DNA of 64,000 bases from Pseudomonas alloputida (lineage in GTDB: Bacteria > Pseudomonadota > Gammaproteobacteria > Pseudomonadales > Pseudomonadaceae): positions 841,501 to 905,500 of the forward strand of contig NZ_CP128540.1 in the NCBI RefSeq assembly GCF_021283545.2, in the 5' to 3' direction. The notes below the pieces were generated by a model. The model made no database searches. It was not told where the DNA came from and worked only from the letters and a program-made list of their open reading frames with translations. This document shows positions 47,266 to 56,352 of the stretch, in pieces (position 1 is the first letter of the stretch; each line of letters begins with the position of its first letter). Both the position numbers and the translations under genes were made by a program.

Positions 47266-47736
47266 ATGCGTGCGATTCTTCCCCTCCTGCTGGCGGTCAG
47301 CCTGCCGCTCGCTGCCGCACCGCTGCACAGTCAGTTCCTGCCTCCTGATGACCAGTCCCTGCGCCAGGAAGCACCGACCAGCCAGCAATTGCTGCAAGTG
47401 ACTGACTATTCGGTGGTCGTAGGGGCTCAGCGCCAGTCCGATCAGCAGCCGATCCCGATCACATCGTCGTTGCAGGTGCGCCTGAAAGGCAAGCCGCTGA
47501 GCAAGGGTGCGACCATTGCCCAGGTGCTGCTGACGTTCGATGGTGAAGCGGCCAAAAGCCTGAAAAAGCCTGTGTATGACGCTAAAACCCGCACCTTGAG
47601 CCTGAACTACCCGGTGAGCAACTACCGGGTGGTCATGGACCTGCTGCGTAACGAAACCCTGTACGTGCAGTTTCTGACTTACGGCAACGGCCACATCTGG
47701 GCCGACTTGCACACCGGGACGGTACGTACGCGTTGA
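47266..47736 (+). CDS. Periplasmic protein of unknown function
   Basis: 156 residues. The signal peptide is MRAILPLLLAVSLPLAAA. AAGGAG lies just before the ATG. The rest is a mainly beta-strand soluble domain (ITSSLQVRLKGKPLSKGATIAQVLLTF, YPVSNYRVVMDLLRNETLYVQFLTYGNGHIWADLHTG). I do not recognise a family with known function. It stands between wbuC and the PA4642-like gene. Confidence 0.82.
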   Translation: MRAILPLLLAVSLPLAAAPLHSQFLPPDDQSLRQEAPTSQQLLQVTDYSVVVGAQRQSDQQPIPITSSLQVRLKGKPLSKGATIAQVLLTFDGEAAKSLKKPVYDAKTRTLSLNYPVSNYRVVMDLLRNETLYVQFLTYGNGHIWADLHTGTVRTR

Positions 47737-47804
47737 GGCGCGAAGCCTGCGGGGGGTAAACTGCCGGCCTTCGAAATTCCGTGATGGTCCAGTTGGAGTC
47801 GGCA

Positions 47805-48095
47805 ATGCGTAAAGACAAGAAACAGGTAATCGGTGACGAAATCAGCGACGACTACATCAAGTCGTTCCTTCAGTTCGAGCCGGCCGATGGTGTGACTTCG
47901 CCGTCGCTGCACAAGCTGGTCAAGGCCTACCGTGGCCTGCGCGTGGACGACTTCGAGCGCTTTGTAGGCTTCTTCGTCGAAGCTGGCCTGGACCTGGACG
48001 GCAAGGACGAGCACGGCAAGACCTTCGTCGAGCAGATTGCCGACCAGCGCAATGCCCCTGAGTACATCGAGATCATCGATAAAGCCCGTGGCTGA
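47805..48095 (+). CDS. Conserved small protein, PA4642-like
   Basis: 96 residues from ATG 47805 with TTGGAG upstream. It is acidic and probably helical: DDYIKSFLQFEPADGVTSPSLHKLVKAYRGLRVDDFERFVGFFVEAGLDLDGKDEHGKTF. It resembles a conserved Pseudomonas protein of unknown function that stands near mqo. No signal or membrane segment is seen, so it is cytoplasmic. Confidence 0.85.
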   Translation: MRKDKKQVIGDEISDDYIKSFLQFEPADGVTSPSLHKLVKAYRGLRVDDFERFVGFFVEAGLDLDGKDEHGKTFVEQIADQRNAPEYIEIIDKARG

Positions 48096-48109
48096 TCTGT
48101 AGCCAGTGC

Positions 48110-48206
48110 CGGCCTCTTCGCGGGCGCGCCCGCTCCCACAGGAGTCGCGCCGCACCTGCGGGCATTACCGAACCTGTGGGAGCGGGCATGCCCGCGAAGA
48201 GGGCGG
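48110..48206. repeat. Pair of inverted REP sequences
   Basis: TTCGCGGGCGCGCCCGCTCC and GGAGCGGGCATGCCCGCGAA in opposite order, separated by about 40 bases, before the terminator shared with mqo. Confidence 0.8.
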
Positions 48207-48231
48207 TACAGGCTGATCAAGCGCCAGGCAC

Positions 48232-48256
48232 AAAAAACGCCCCGAGGGGCGTTTTT
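48232..48256. terminator. Bidirectional Rho-independent terminator before mqo end
   Basis: Arms AAAAACGCCCC and GGGGCGTTTTT, loop GA. It serves the PA4642-like gene on one strand and mqo on the other. Confidence 0.9.
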
Positions 48257-48271
48257 GCGTTTCAGACCGGC

Positions 48272-49780
48272 TTAAGCGTAGTGCTTGGCCGCCGGGCTGC
48301 TCTCTGCCAGGTCCAGGGCCGCGTCGTTATCGGCACTGATCTTGTGGTACAGCGCAGCATCGGTTGCCAGGGTCTTCTCGCGAGCCGGGAAGATTTCCTT
48401 GAGCTTGGCAGCCCAGGCACCCTTGGCCTGCTCGGGGAAGCAGCGCTCGATCAGTTCCAGCATGATCGATACGGTTACCGAAGCACCCGGCGATGCGCCG
48501 AGCAGTGCAGCCAGGCTGCCGTCCTGGGCCGAGACCAGCTCGGTACCGAACTGCAGCACGCCGCCTTTTTTCGGGTCTTTCTTGATGATCTGCACGCGCT
48601 GACCCGCCACTTCCAGGCGCCAGTCCTCGGCCTTGGCCTGCGGATAGAAACGACGCAGGGCTTCCAGACGCTGCTCCATCGACTGCATCACTTCGCTGAC
48701 CAGGTACTTGGTCAGGTCCATGTTGTCGCGGGCCACGGCCAGCATCGGGCCGATGTTGCCCATGCGCACCGACAGCGGCAGGTCCATCAGCGAGCCGTGC
48801 TTGAGGAACTTGGTAGTGAAACCGGCATACGGACCGAACAGCAGCGAAGTCTTGCCGTCCACGACGCGTGTGTCCAGGTGCGGCACCGACATCGGCGGGG
48901 CGCCGACAGCGGCCTGGCTGTAGACCTTGGCCTGGTGCTGCTTGACGATTTCCGGGTTGTCGCAACGCAGCCACTGGCCGCTGACAGGGAAGCCGCCGAA
49001 GCCTTTGCTTTCCGGGATGCCGGACAACTGCAGCAGCGGCAGGGCCGCGCCGCCAGCGCCGAGGAAGACGAAGCGGGCGTCGACTTCACGGCTGCCGCCG
49101 CTGTTGACGTCCTTGATGCTCACGGTCCAGCCGCTGCCGTTACGGCGCAGGCCGACCACCTTCTTGCTGTACTTGACCTGCGCGTCCGGCGAGTCGCCCA
49201 GCAGCTTGAGCAGCTTGTTGGTCAGTGCGCCGAAGTTGACGTCGGTGCCTTTGGCCACGCGGGTAGCGGCGATGTGCTGGTCGGCCGGGCGGCCAGGCAT
49301 CATCAGCGGCATCCAGTCGTTCATCACGGCCTTGTCTTCGGTGTATTCCATCTCGGCGAAGGCGTGGTGCTGCTTGAGCAGCTCGAAGCGCTTCTTGAGG
49401 AAGGAAACACCCTTGTCACCCTCGACATAGCTCAGGTGCGGGACAGGGTTGATGAAGGCACGCGCCGAGCCGAAGTTGCCCTTCTTGGTCAGGTAGGCCC
49501 AGAACTGGCGCGAAACCTCGAACTGGGTGTTGATGTGCACGGCCTTCTTGATGTCGATGCTGCCATCGGCGGCCTGCGGCGTGTAGTTCAGCTCGCACAG
49601 GCCGGCGTGGCCGGTGCCTGCGTTGTTCCAGGGGTTGGAGCTTTCCGCGGCCCCGGAGTCCATCGCCTCGACGACCTCAAGCTTCAGGGTCGGGTCAAGC
49701 TCCTTGAGCAGTACGGCCAGGGTGGCACTCATGATGCCCGCGCCTACCAGTACCACATCAACCGATTCGTTCTGCGCCAT
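48272..49780 (-). CDS. mqo: Malate:quinone oxidoreductase
   Basis: 502 residues. It is a membrane-attached FAD enzyme oxidising malate to oxaloacetate with transfer to quinone. FAD start: [24 protein letters not shown]; family segments [16 protein letters not shown] and [35 protein letters not shown] are present. It ends at a terminator shared with the convergent PA4642-like gene. Confidence 0.97.
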   Translation of the reverse strand: MAQNESVDVVLVGAGIMSATLAVLLKELDPTLKLEVVEAMDSGAAESSNPWNNAGTGHAGLCELNYTPQAADGSIDIKKAVHINTQFEVSRQFWAYLTKKGNFGSARAFINPVPHLSYVEGDKGVSFLKKRFELLKQHHAFAEMEYTEDKAVMNDWMPLMMPGRPADQHIAATRVAKGTDVNFGALTNKLLKLLGDSPDAQVKYSKKVVGLRRNGSGWTVSIKDVNSGGSREVDARFVFLGAGGAALPLLQLSGIPESKGFGGFPVSGQWLRCDNPEIVKQHQAKVYSQAAVGAPPMSVPHLDTRVVDGKTSLLFGPYAGFTTKFLKHGSLMDLPLSVRMGNIGPMLAVARDNMDLTKYLVSEVMQSMEQRLEALRRFYPQAKAEDWRLEVAGQRVQIIKKDPKKGGVLQFGTELVSAQDGSLAALLGASPGASVTVSIMLELIERCFPEQAKGAWAAKLKEIFPAREKTLATDAALYHKISADNDAALDLAESSPAAKHYA

Positions 49781-50381
49781 TTAACGCGTCTCCACAATCT
49801 ACAGCTACCTAATTGACAGCATAGGACCTGGGTTTGCCAGGGTCGCCATGTCCGACTTTTCGCAGTTCTTGCAACTTCCGCGGACACCGCCAATCAGTCT
49901 TCGGGTTCGTGCATTGAACGCCGTTTGCCACAGGTGCGGCAATTCGACTTATGGTCAAGGTGTCGTGCGTGCGTTATGGAACGGTTCAGACACTCATACG
50001 GGATGAGCGCATCTGCCGCCTGTTCAGGGCTGTTCGGGACACATCTGCCGCTTTTGCACATGCCAGACTGTTCATTTGCTCGCCACACTCTTGTGAAGTT
50101 GTGAAAACCGTTTTTTCACGCTCTTTTGGAGACGTGAACCTCAAAAGGGGACTGCGCGATGGCAACCCGCAGGTTCATGCAGTGTGAAGGGCCAGAAAAA
50201 GCAGGCACGACAGCCGATGCAAGACCTGAGTGGAAGGCTCTCTGTGGGCGAAGCGGTGAAGTTGCCGGGGTCAATCGGCGAGTGCGGGGCCCGATCAGGA
50301 GACGTCCTTATAATCGGGGGGAGATTATAGCGATGTCGCGGGCAGAAATGTCGCCATTCGTGGTTTTTATTGCAGCGTTTG
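49781..50381. other. Gap of about 600 bases upstream of mqo; no gene seen
   Basis: Short frames occur but have neither ribosome sites nor recognisable similarity. The mqo promoter should lie in its left part. I see no repeat or structured RNA that I can name. Confidence 0.5.
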
Positions 50382-50615
50382 TCAGGCAGCGAGGAGGCGC
50401 TGGTGCCAACGGCGGTTTGCGCGAGCGCAAACCCGGGCTTCGGCGGGCAGCTCGCGCCCCAGCCAGGCCAGCTGAATTTCGCTGATCTGCACCCAGTCGA
50501 TGCCCCGTGGTGCCTGGCTGCATTGCTTGAAGGCCAGGCATTTGCCATCCGCGTCAAGGCGGGCATAAGCGTTGTGACGCGACCGTTGGAAGAGCTGAGT
50601 CCAGAGCGAGGTCAT
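50382..50615 (-). CDS. Small conserved Pseudomonas protein of unknown function
   Basis: 77 residues: MTSLWTQLFQRSRHNAYARL, then DADGKCLAFKQCSQAPRGIDWVQISEIQLAWLGRELPAEARV and a basic tail. AAAGGA is about 10 bases before the ATG. It looks like a real small protein, with balanced composition and a beta-rich middle, and I think similar ones exist in other Pseudomonas. It is divergent from yajG. Confidence 0.6.
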   Translation of the reverse strand: MTSLWTQLFQRSRHNAYARLDADGKCLAFKQCSQAPRGIDWVQISEIQLAWLGRELPAEARVCARANRRWHQRLLAA

Positions 50616-50760
50616 GGCGGCGAGTCCTTTGCGTTAGGGCTTGGCGCAAGGATAAGGGTGTGGCGATGAAACGATTGTGACAAGCGGGCCGGGCCGATGA
50701 CTGGTCTGTGCCTGGCTAGGTATACTGTGGGCCTTTGCCGCATTTTCTGGAGAAACGCGC

Positions 50761-51345
50761 ATGTTGCAACGTCTGTTGTTCGGTTTGATCGCCGTGGCCA
50801 GCCTTAGCCTGGTCGGTTGTGCCCACAGCCCGCAACAACTCAACCCGCAACCCACGCTCAAGGCCCAGCTGGCCCCGGTCGGCCATGGCCAGCCGGTGGT
50901 GGTCCGGGTAGTTGATGGCCGGCCTTCACAGTCCCTGGGTACCCGCGGTGGCATGTACCCCGAGACCAGCACCATCAGCGTCAGCGGTAACGACGTGGTG
51001 CCCAAGCTGCAGGCTCAGGCTGAAGCCGCTGTGCGCCTGCTCGGCTTCACCCCGACCCCGAACGCCGGCAATGCACCGCAGCTGACCGTGACCCTGGCCG
51101 AGCTGAAGTATCAGTCGCCGAAAGACAACCTTTACGTGACCGAGGCTACCATCGGCGCCACCTTCCGCGCTGATGTGACCAATGGCGGCCGCCGTTACAG
51201 TGGCCGTTATGGCGCTTCGCTGGACCAGCGTTTCGGCATGGCGCCGAACCAGGACACCAACACCCAGCTGGTGGGTGATGTGCTGAGCGATGCCCTGACC
51301 CGCCTGTTCAAGGACCCGAGCATCGGGCAGGTGCTGGGTCAGTAA
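50761..51345 (+). CDS. yajG: YajG-family lipoprotein
   Basis: 194 residues. Signal and lipobox: MLQRLLFGLIAVASLSLVGC. The mature protein has VVVRVVDGRPSQSLGTRGGMYPETSTISV and EAAVRLLGFTPTPNAGNAPQLTVTLAELKYQ, as in YajG. Its function is unknown; in some genera it is near amp/cyo genes. It ends at a strong terminator. Confidence 0.9.
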   Translation: MLQRLLFGLIAVASLSLVGCAHSPQQLNPQPTLKAQLAPVGHGQPVVVRVVDGRPSQSLGTRGGMYPETSTISVSGNDVVPKLQAQAEAAVRLLGFTPTPNAGNAPQLTVTLAELKYQSPKDNLYVTEATIGATFRADVTNGGRRYSGRYGASLDQRFGMAPNQDTNTQLVGDVLSDALTRLFKDPSIGQVLGQ

Positions 51346-51362
51346 GCTTCAGGTGGTGCAAG

Positions 51363-51399
51363 AAAACCCGCTGCCTGAGTGACAGGCAGCGGGTTTTTT
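51363..51399 (+). terminator. Rho-independent terminator after yajG
   Basis: Arms AACCCGCTGCCTG and CAGGCAGCGGGTT with a five-base loop and a run of T. It may also serve the convergent small gene at 51420. Confidence 0.9.
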
Positions 51400-51419
51400 G
51401 TTGTCTGGCCGGTACAGAT

Positions 51420-51626
51420 CTACGCCGCTTCTATGTGGAAATCCAGCAAGCTGAACCCAGTGCCGGCATCCACTTCGGGCAAGTCCTCATGCACATGTCC
51501 GCCAAGCGCACAGTAGACCAGCCACTGGCGGTCCTGCACGTTGATGGCAAAACCATCGATCAGCGCCTGTTGTTCATCGCTCTGGGCAACGAGGTAGAGG
51601 CGGTCCTGGTTTTCGGCGTGCAACAT
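51420..51626 (-). CDS. Small conserved protein of unknown function
   Basis: 68 residues starting MLHAENQDRLYLVAQSDEQQALIDGFAINV and ending GTGFSLLDFHIEAA. ATG 51626 has CGGAGC about 9 bases upstream; a long in-frame extension to 51926 overlaps another gene and is not plausible. No domain recognised. It is divergent from the small membrane protein gene. Confidence 0.65.
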   Translation of the reverse strand: MLHAENQDRLYLVAQSDEQQALIDGFAINVQDRQWLVYCALGGHVHEDLPEVDAGTGFSLLDFHIEAA

Positions 51627-51786
51627 GAAAAAGCTCCGGGTCATCAAAAGGTCGACAGGGTCGCCTGTATGGATGACGAGCGGATGACAGATGAAATTTA
51701 ATGACAGTTTGTCGCCAAGGCCGGGCGCCACGGTGCGACTTGGGTAGAATGCTGGCCTTTGCCACTGCTCACACCGAGGTTGCGTG

Positions 51787-52047
51787 ATGTCCTTGCAAGT
51801 GCTCTGGGGGTTCCTGGCCGCCCATCCCACCAAGCTGATCAACCTGCTGGCGCTGCTGCTGACCTGCCCGGGCGGTTTGCTGCTGCACAGTGCGCGGCGG
51901 CGCGAGGCCGAAACCCGCGCGTACATGGCAGTAGACGAGGGGGTAGTGGACGCTTTCGAACTTCGGGTGCCGAAATACTTCTACATCCTGGGCTTTTCGT
52001 GCCTGGCGATGGCGCTGCTGCTGTCCTGGTTCAGCACCTGGGTCTGA
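51787..52047 (+). CDS. Small inner-membrane protein of unknown function
   Basis: 86 residues with two hydrophobic segments: WGFLAAHPTKLINLLALLLTCPGGLLLH near the N terminus and FYILGFSCLAMALLLSWF at the C terminus, with a charged cytoplasmic or periplasmic loop between. GAGG stands 7 bases before ATG 51787. Conserved-looking; no function known to me. Confidence 0.75.
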   Translation: MSLQVLWGFLAAHPTKLINLLALLLTCPGGLLLHSARRREAETRAYMAVDEGVVDAFELRVPKYFYILGFSCLAMALLLSWFSTWV

Positions 52048-52055
52048 GAACCATC

Positions 52056-52074
52056 GGGGCTGCAACGCAGCCCC
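52056..52074. terminator. Hairpin between the small membrane protein and acyltransferase genes
   Basis: Arms GGGGCTGC and GCAGCCCC with an AAC loop between convergent genes. Confidence 0.65.
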
Positions 52075-52082
52075 AAACCTGA

Positions 52083-53249
52083 TCAGGCTACAGGTGCCTG
52101 CTGCCTGACCTGATACTGGTTGCGCACCGGCGTCGCATACTGCAACACCAGGTACGGCCGCTGCTCTTGCGGGCAGGCATCCAGGCGCCGTTGCCATTCT
52201 TCCTTGGCCTTGGCCAGCTCATCCGCCGGGAACACCCTCTCGGCGCTTGGCACCTGCAGGGCTTCGTCCTTGCCCTCCCACATCGCATATGCCAGGTAAT
52301 GCACCGGGAACAGTCGGTAGCCCCCCAGAATCTGCCGGTCAATCTCTGCCGCCAGCTGTTTTGTGTCTTCGTGGTACTCGGTTACCGGCGGCGCGAAGTT
52401 GATGTGGACTCGGCCCTTGTAGCCGGTAATGCCTTTGGCAATGCTGTTGTCATCTTCGCCCGGCGCCTTCTTGTAGGTGCCGGTAGTGGCGCGGATGTAC
52501 AGCTCGCGGGCCTTGGCCTGGTCGCACGGGTCGTATTCGTAGCTGATCGACACCGGGGTCAGGTTCAGGCTCTGGATCACTGCACCGAACGGTTCGTCCT
52601 TGCGGCTCATGTGGAACATCTTGAGGATCGCCGAGTCGGTACGGTCGTCACCGTCCTTGGCCCGACCTTCGGCCTGGGCGATCCAGATCGAGGTGGCATC
52701 GTTGCGGATCGAGTGGTTGATGTAAGCCGACAGCAGTTGGTAAGCAGCCAGTTTTTCGCGCCGCCCGCTGATCGAACGGTGCACGATGAAGCTCTTGTTC
52801 AGGCGCATCATGTCGCTGACAAAGGGCTTTTGCAGCAAATTGTCGCCAATGGCGATGCGCGGCGTGGGCAGGCCGGCGTGGTACACCGCATAGTTGACGA
52901 AGGCCGGGTCCATGACGATGTCACGGTGGTTGGCCAGGAACAGGTAGGCGGTGCCGGCCTTGAGCTGTTCCACACCCGAGTAGGTGACGCCGTCGGTGGC
53001 GCGATCGATGGTCTGGTCGACGTAGTACTCGACTTTGTCCTGCAAGGTCGAGACACAGGTAACACCGGCGAATTCCTTGCGCAGGCGGCGTGCGATCAAG
53101 GGCTTGAGCAACCAGCCGAGAGCGCCGGCCGCCCGTGGAAAGCGGAAGTGGGTGAGGATATCGAGGAATGCCGGGTCGCTGAGCAGGCGTGCCAGAACGG
53201 CAGGGACCTCAGCGTCGTCGTACGGTCGGATGGCATCGAATTCGCCCAT
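52083..53249 (-). CDS. PlsB/PlsC-like acyltransferase
   Basis: 388 residues from the second of two adjacent ATG codons (53249), which has the better distance to AAGAGAG. The acyltransferase region has FLANHRDIVMDPAF in place of the usual HxxxxD, FIVHRSISGRREKLAAY and IWIAQAEGRAKDGDDRTDSAILKMF, related to glycerol/dihydroxyacetone-phosphate acyltransferases. It probably acylates a phospholipid or related acceptor at the membrane. The His-to-Asp spacing (one longer than HX4D, unless the inner Asp is used) is worth noting. Confidence 0.82.
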   Translation of the reverse strand: MGEFDAIRPYDDAEVPAVLARLLSDPAFLDILTHFRFPRAAGALGWLLKPLIARRLRKEFAGVTCVSTLQDKVEYYVDQTIDRATDGVTYSGVEQLKAGTAYLFLANHRDIVMDPAFVNYAVYHAGLPTPRIAIGDNLLQKPFVSDMMRLNKSFIVHRSISGRREKLAAYQLLSAYINHSIRNDATSIWIAQAEGRAKDGDDRTDSAILKMFHMSRKDEPFGAVIQSLNLTPVSISYEYDPCDQAKARELYIRATTGTYKKAPGEDDNSIAKGITGYKGRVHINFAPPVTEYHEDTKQLAAEIDRQILGGYRLFPVHYLAYAMWEGKDEALQVPSAERVFPADELAKAKEEWQRRLDACPQEQRPYLVLQYATPVRNQYQVRQQAPVA

Positions 53250-53374
53250 CATGCTCTCTTGTTGGAAACGGCTAGGGTAATAAGGTAGGGACGGGCTCCG
53301 AAAAACGGCTCGGACGCACACAGACCCTGTAAACAGACCGGCAATTATACGCATAAGTCACTGCGGAGGCCGCG

Positions 53375-53560
53375 ATGCTGGAAACCGACTTCTATGATTG
53401 CCCTTATTGTGGCGAACGTGTGGAAACTACCGTCGATCTGTCTGCGGGCGACCAGGTTTATACCGAGGATTGCCAGGTGTGCTGTCAGCCTGTGGTGTGC
53501 ATTCTGCAGGTGCATGGTGACGAATGGATGCTTGAAGTCCGCCGCGAGGACGACACCTGA
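53375..53560 (+). CDS. CPXCG-motif cysteine-rich protein
   Basis: 61 residues with two Cys pairs: YDCPYCGERV and DCQVCCQPVVC. It fits the CPXCG family of small probable zinc proteins of unknown role. It overlaps the DUF2007 gene by one base. Confidence 0.9.
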   Translation: MLETDFYDCPYCGERVETTVDLSAGDQVYTEDCQVCCQPVVCILQVHGDEWMLEVRREDDT

Positions 53561-53820
53561 TGCAGCGTATCTACGAACCGGAAAGCCTGCTTGAGGCGCA
53601 AATGCTGGCAGGCATGCTTGCCAGCGAGGGGATCGATGTACACGTGGTCGGCCGTGACCTTGTCGGTGCCGCCGGCGAGCTGCCCTTGCAGGGCCTGCTG
53701 GGGCTCGTCGTGGCTGATGAGCAGGCCGAATGCGCACGGCAGCTGATCGATGCGTACAATGATGCCCAGCCACTGGTTGGCGACGAACCGGAGAATGTCC
53801 CCGGTACCTTGATCTGCTAG
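53560..53820 (+). CDS. DUF2007 putative signal-transducing protein
   Basis: 86 residues of a PII-like ferredoxin-fold type: MQRIYEPESLLEAQMLAGMLASEGIDVHVVGRDLVGAAGELPLQGLLGLVV. Its start overlaps the CPXCG stop by one base, so the two are coupled. Ligand unknown. Confidence 0.88.
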   Translation: MQRIYEPESLLEAQMLAGMLASEGIDVHVVGRDLVGAAGELPLQGLLGLVVADEQAECARQLIDAYNDAQPLVGDEPENVPGTLIC

Positions 53821-53835
53821 GTTCTGAATTCGCCC

Positions 53836-54456
53836 ATGTGTGGACGTTATGCCCTGTTTCGCTGGCCCCAGGCCCTTGCCAGTCTGCCGGGCTTTCCCGT
53901 CGGCCAGCCGGCCCAATGGAATATATCGCCTGGGGCGTCGGTGCTGATCCAGCGTCAGCTTGACGGCCAGCAGCAACTGGCCAAGGCGCGCTGGGGGTTG
54001 ACCCCGGCCTGGCTCACCGACCTGTCCCGCACCCCTGCCCATGCCCGCGCCGAAACGCTGGCCGAACAACCGATGTTTCGCGATGCATTTCGTCAGCGCC
54101 GCTGCCTGATGCCGGCCAACGGCTTTTACGAATGGCGTGGCAGCGTGCGCAAACGCCCGTTCTGGTTGACCCCGGGGGAGGGCGCGTCGCTGTACTTTGC
54201 GGCGGTGTGGGAGGCCTATCCGGTGCAGGACCAGGTATGGCTGAGTTGCGCGGTGGTGACCCAGGCGGCCATGAATCAGCGTCGGCCGCTCATCCTCGAC
54301 GAAGCGGGGCAGGCGGCCTGGCTTGACCCGGACACGCCGATTACCCGCTTGCACGAGCTGCTGGCCAGCCCACCGGCGACGTTGCGTGAGCGGGCCTTGG
54401 CCAATTTCGTCAATGACCCGAAGCTGGATGCGCCGGAGTGTCTTACCCCTGCTTGA
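53836..54456 (+). CDS. yedK: SRAP-domain abasic-site processing protein (YedK/HMCES family)
   Basis: 206 residues. Cys2 in MCGRYALF forms a covalent link to abasic DNA in the family; NARAET is seen as HARAETL, and RRCLMPANGFYEWR and the HxRMP-like end (here NQRRPLILDE) are present. Members protect single-stranded DNA at abasic sites. The gene follows DUF2007 with a 15-base gap. Confidence 0.92.
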   Translation: MCGRYALFRWPQALASLPGFPVGQPAQWNISPGASVLIQRQLDGQQQLAKARWGLTPAWLTDLSRTPAHARAETLAEQPMFRDAFRQRRCLMPANGFYEWRGSVRKRPFWLTPGEGASLYFAAVWEAYPVQDQVWLSCAVVTQAAMNQRRPLILDEAGQAAWLDPDTPITRLHELLASPPATLRERALANFVNDPKLDAPECLTPA

Positions 54457-54473
54457 TGGGGGGCTGTGCCGGC

Positions 54474-54548
54474 CCTTTCGCGGGCAAGCCCGCTCCTACA
54501 ATGATCGTGTTACCCCTTTAGGAGCGGGCTTGCCCGCGAAGAGGCCGG
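54474..54548. repeat. Pair of inverted REP sequences
   Basis: TCGCGGGCAAGCCCGCTCCT and AGGAGCGGGCTTGCCCGCGA face each other, 23 bases apart, between yedK and the M48 gene. Confidence 0.85.
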
Positions 54549-54635
54549 TTCAGGCGACGAAAATCTTCCCTGCGGCTATGGCAGCCACTGGCGACTCGGC
54601 CTAGGATACGGCGCATGTGGATAGGGAGTGTTTTC

Positions 54636-55454
54636 ATGCGTAAGTCTTTTGTCATCAGCCTGCTGAGTGCTGGCATCCTGCTGGCCGGCTGCCAGGCGGT
54701 GAATACCACCAGCGGCGGTGCTGTTGGCGTCGAACGCCAACAGTACATGTTCAGCATGCTCTCGACCGATGAGGTCAACCAGATGTACGCGCAGTCGTAT
54801 CAGCAGACCCTGGGTGAAGCATCGAGCAAGGGTGTGCTCGACAAGTCCAGCGCCGATGCCAAGCGTGTGCAGGCCATTGCCAACCGCCTGATCGCCCAGG
54901 CGCCCAAATTCCGCCCGGATGCCGCGCAGTGGGACTGGCAAGTCAACGTGATCAAGAGTGATGAACTGAACGCCAACTGCGGCCCGGGCGGCAAGATCAT
55001 CGTCTACACCGGGCTGATCGATCAGCTCAAGCTCACCGATGCGGAAATTGCCGCAGTGGTGGGGCACGAGATTGCCCACGCCTTGCGCGAGCATAGCCGC
55101 GAGGCCATGTCCAAGGCATACGGTGTGGAAATGGCTCGCCAGGGTGCCGGTGCCATCTTTGGCCTCGGCCAGAGCAGCATGGCCATGGCCGACACGGTGG
55201 TGAACTACGCCATGACCTTGCCCAACAGCCGGGCCAACGAAAACGAGGCCGACCTGATTGGCCTGGAGCTGTCGGCCCGTGCCGGCTACGACCCGAATGC
55301 CGCGATCACCCTGTGGAACAAGATGAGCAAGGCTTCCGAAGGTGCACCGCCTGAGTTCATGAGTACTCACCCGGCGTCCGCGAGCCGCATTGCTTCGCTG
55401 CAGGCGGCGATTCCGAAGGTGATGCCGCTGTATCAGGCTGCCGCCAAGCCGTAA
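54636..55454 (+). CDS. M48-family metalloprotease lipoprotein
   Basis: 272 residues from ATG 54636. Lipobox ILLAGC. The zinc site is HEIAH in AVVGHEIAHALREHSRE with the third ligand Glu in NENEADLIGLELSARAGYDP. It belongs to the LoiP/BepA-like periplasmic proteases of outer-membrane quality control. GGAG lies 8 bases before this ATG; 54615 is an in-frame alternative without signal. Confidence 0.92.
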   Translation: MRKSFVISLLSAGILLAGCQAVNTTSGGAVGVERQQYMFSMLSTDEVNQMYAQSYQQTLGEASSKGVLDKSSADAKRVQAIANRLIAQAPKFRPDAAQWDWQVNVIKSDELNANCGPGGKIIVYTGLIDQLKLTDAEIAAVVGHEIAHALREHSREAMSKAYGVEMARQGAGAIFGLGQSSMAMADTVVNYAMTLPNSRANENEADLIGLELSARAGYDPNAAITLWNKMSKASEGAPPEFMSTHPASASRIASLQAAIPKVMPLYQAAAKP

Positions 55455-55467
55455 ATGCCTGAATCCT

Positions 55468-55486
55468 GGGGCTGCATGGCAGCCCC
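55468..55486. terminator. Hairpin after the M48 protease gene
   Basis: Arms GGGGCTGC and GCAGCCCC, loop of three, between convergent genes. Confidence 0.65.
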
Positions 55487-55499
55487 CCCGGTTTTCCCT

Positions 55500-56084
55500 T
55501 TACCCAATCCAGCCACTGGCCTTCATTGCCGAATAGACGGCCACGATTGCCAGTACGAAGAACGCCGTTGCCGCCAGGCGGCGAATCAGCGTCAACGGCA
55601 GTTTGTCTGCCGCGAAGTTACCCGCCAGTACCACCGGCACGTTGGCAATCAGCATACCCAGGGTTGTGCCGATAATAACCATGATCAGGTGCGGATACTG
55701 CGCCGCCAGCATCACGGTAGCGACCTGGGTCTTGTCACCGATTTCGGCCAGGAAGAACGCAATCAGCGTCGTCAGGAACGGCCCGAAACGGCGAGCCGGG
55801 TTCTCGTCGTCATCCATCTTGTCCGGTACCAGCGTCCACAGTGCGGTGGCCGTAAAGCTCGCAGCCAGGATCCAGTGCAGGGCCGAATCGCTGAAGAAGC
55901 TGCCGACCCACGCCCCCACGGCACCGGCTGCGGCATGGTTGGCCAAGGTGGCGGCGATGATGCCGGCGATGATCGGCCAGGGTTTGCGGAAGCGGGCAGC
56001 GAGAATGAGTGCGAGCAGTTGCGTCTTGTCGCCGATCTCGGCCAGGGCAACGATAGCGGTGGGGACCAACAGTGATTCCAGCAT
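55500..56084 (-). CDS. TMEM165/GDT1-family Mn2+ exporter
   Basis: 194 residues with six helices. Two copies of the E-x-G-D-K-[ST] signature are visible, in ALAEIGDKTQLLAL and FLAEIGDKTQVATVML. Members move Mn2+ or Ca2+; in bacteria Mn2+ export is known. The gene is preceded by a yybP-ykoY riboswitch, which senses Mn2+, and so its function as a Mn exporter is well supported. Confidence 0.92.
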   Translation of the reverse strand: MLESLLVPTAIVALAEIGDKTQLLALILAARFRKPWPIIAGIIAATLANHAAAGAVGAWVGSFFSDSALHWILAASFTATALWTLVPDKMDDDENPARRFGPFLTTLIAFFLAEIGDKTQVATVMLAAQYPHLIMVIIGTTLGMLIANVPVVLAGNFAADKLPLTLIRRLAATAFFVLAIVAVYSAMKASGWIG

Positions 56085-56169
56085 CAGGATTCCTACGGGG
56101 GCGGGTCGACACGGCTATGACACGTACAGCCTCCCCGCCCCGGGTAAGGTGTGCGTGTCATAGGTCTTG

Positions 56170-56312
56170 TCAAACCCTCGATCCGTCTATGCGGATCTCT
56201 CCATGCAGGCGTGCATGGTGGGTCGCACGCGCCATGGTCTGTGGACCAAGTATGTTGACGCGTACCGGGCGAGCTGGGTGCTCGCGGGAGACTACTCCCC
56301 TAGGACGGTGCG
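56170..56312 (-). promoter_or_regulatory. yybP-ykoY manganese riboswitch
   Basis: On the minus strand the leader reads GGGGAGTAG (56300-56292), then about 40 bases later CAACATACTTGG, then GACC..., ending with paired regions before the GDT1 gene. GGGGAGTAG and ACATACTTG are the hallmark conserved parts of this class, which binds Mn2+ and turns on exporters. It lies about 90 bases upstream of the ATG. Confidence 0.85.
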
Positions 56313-56352
56313 GATTCTGCCTAGGCAAAACGTTTTCGGCAAGCGCTGTTTT

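Noticed and set aside
48176..49816. Plus-strand frame of 546 codons opposite mqo
   Set aside because: Antisense shadow; mqo on the other strand has complete FAD and family motifs.
49894..50088. 64-codon minus-strand frame upstream of mqo
   Set aside because: No start context and no domain; likely chance.
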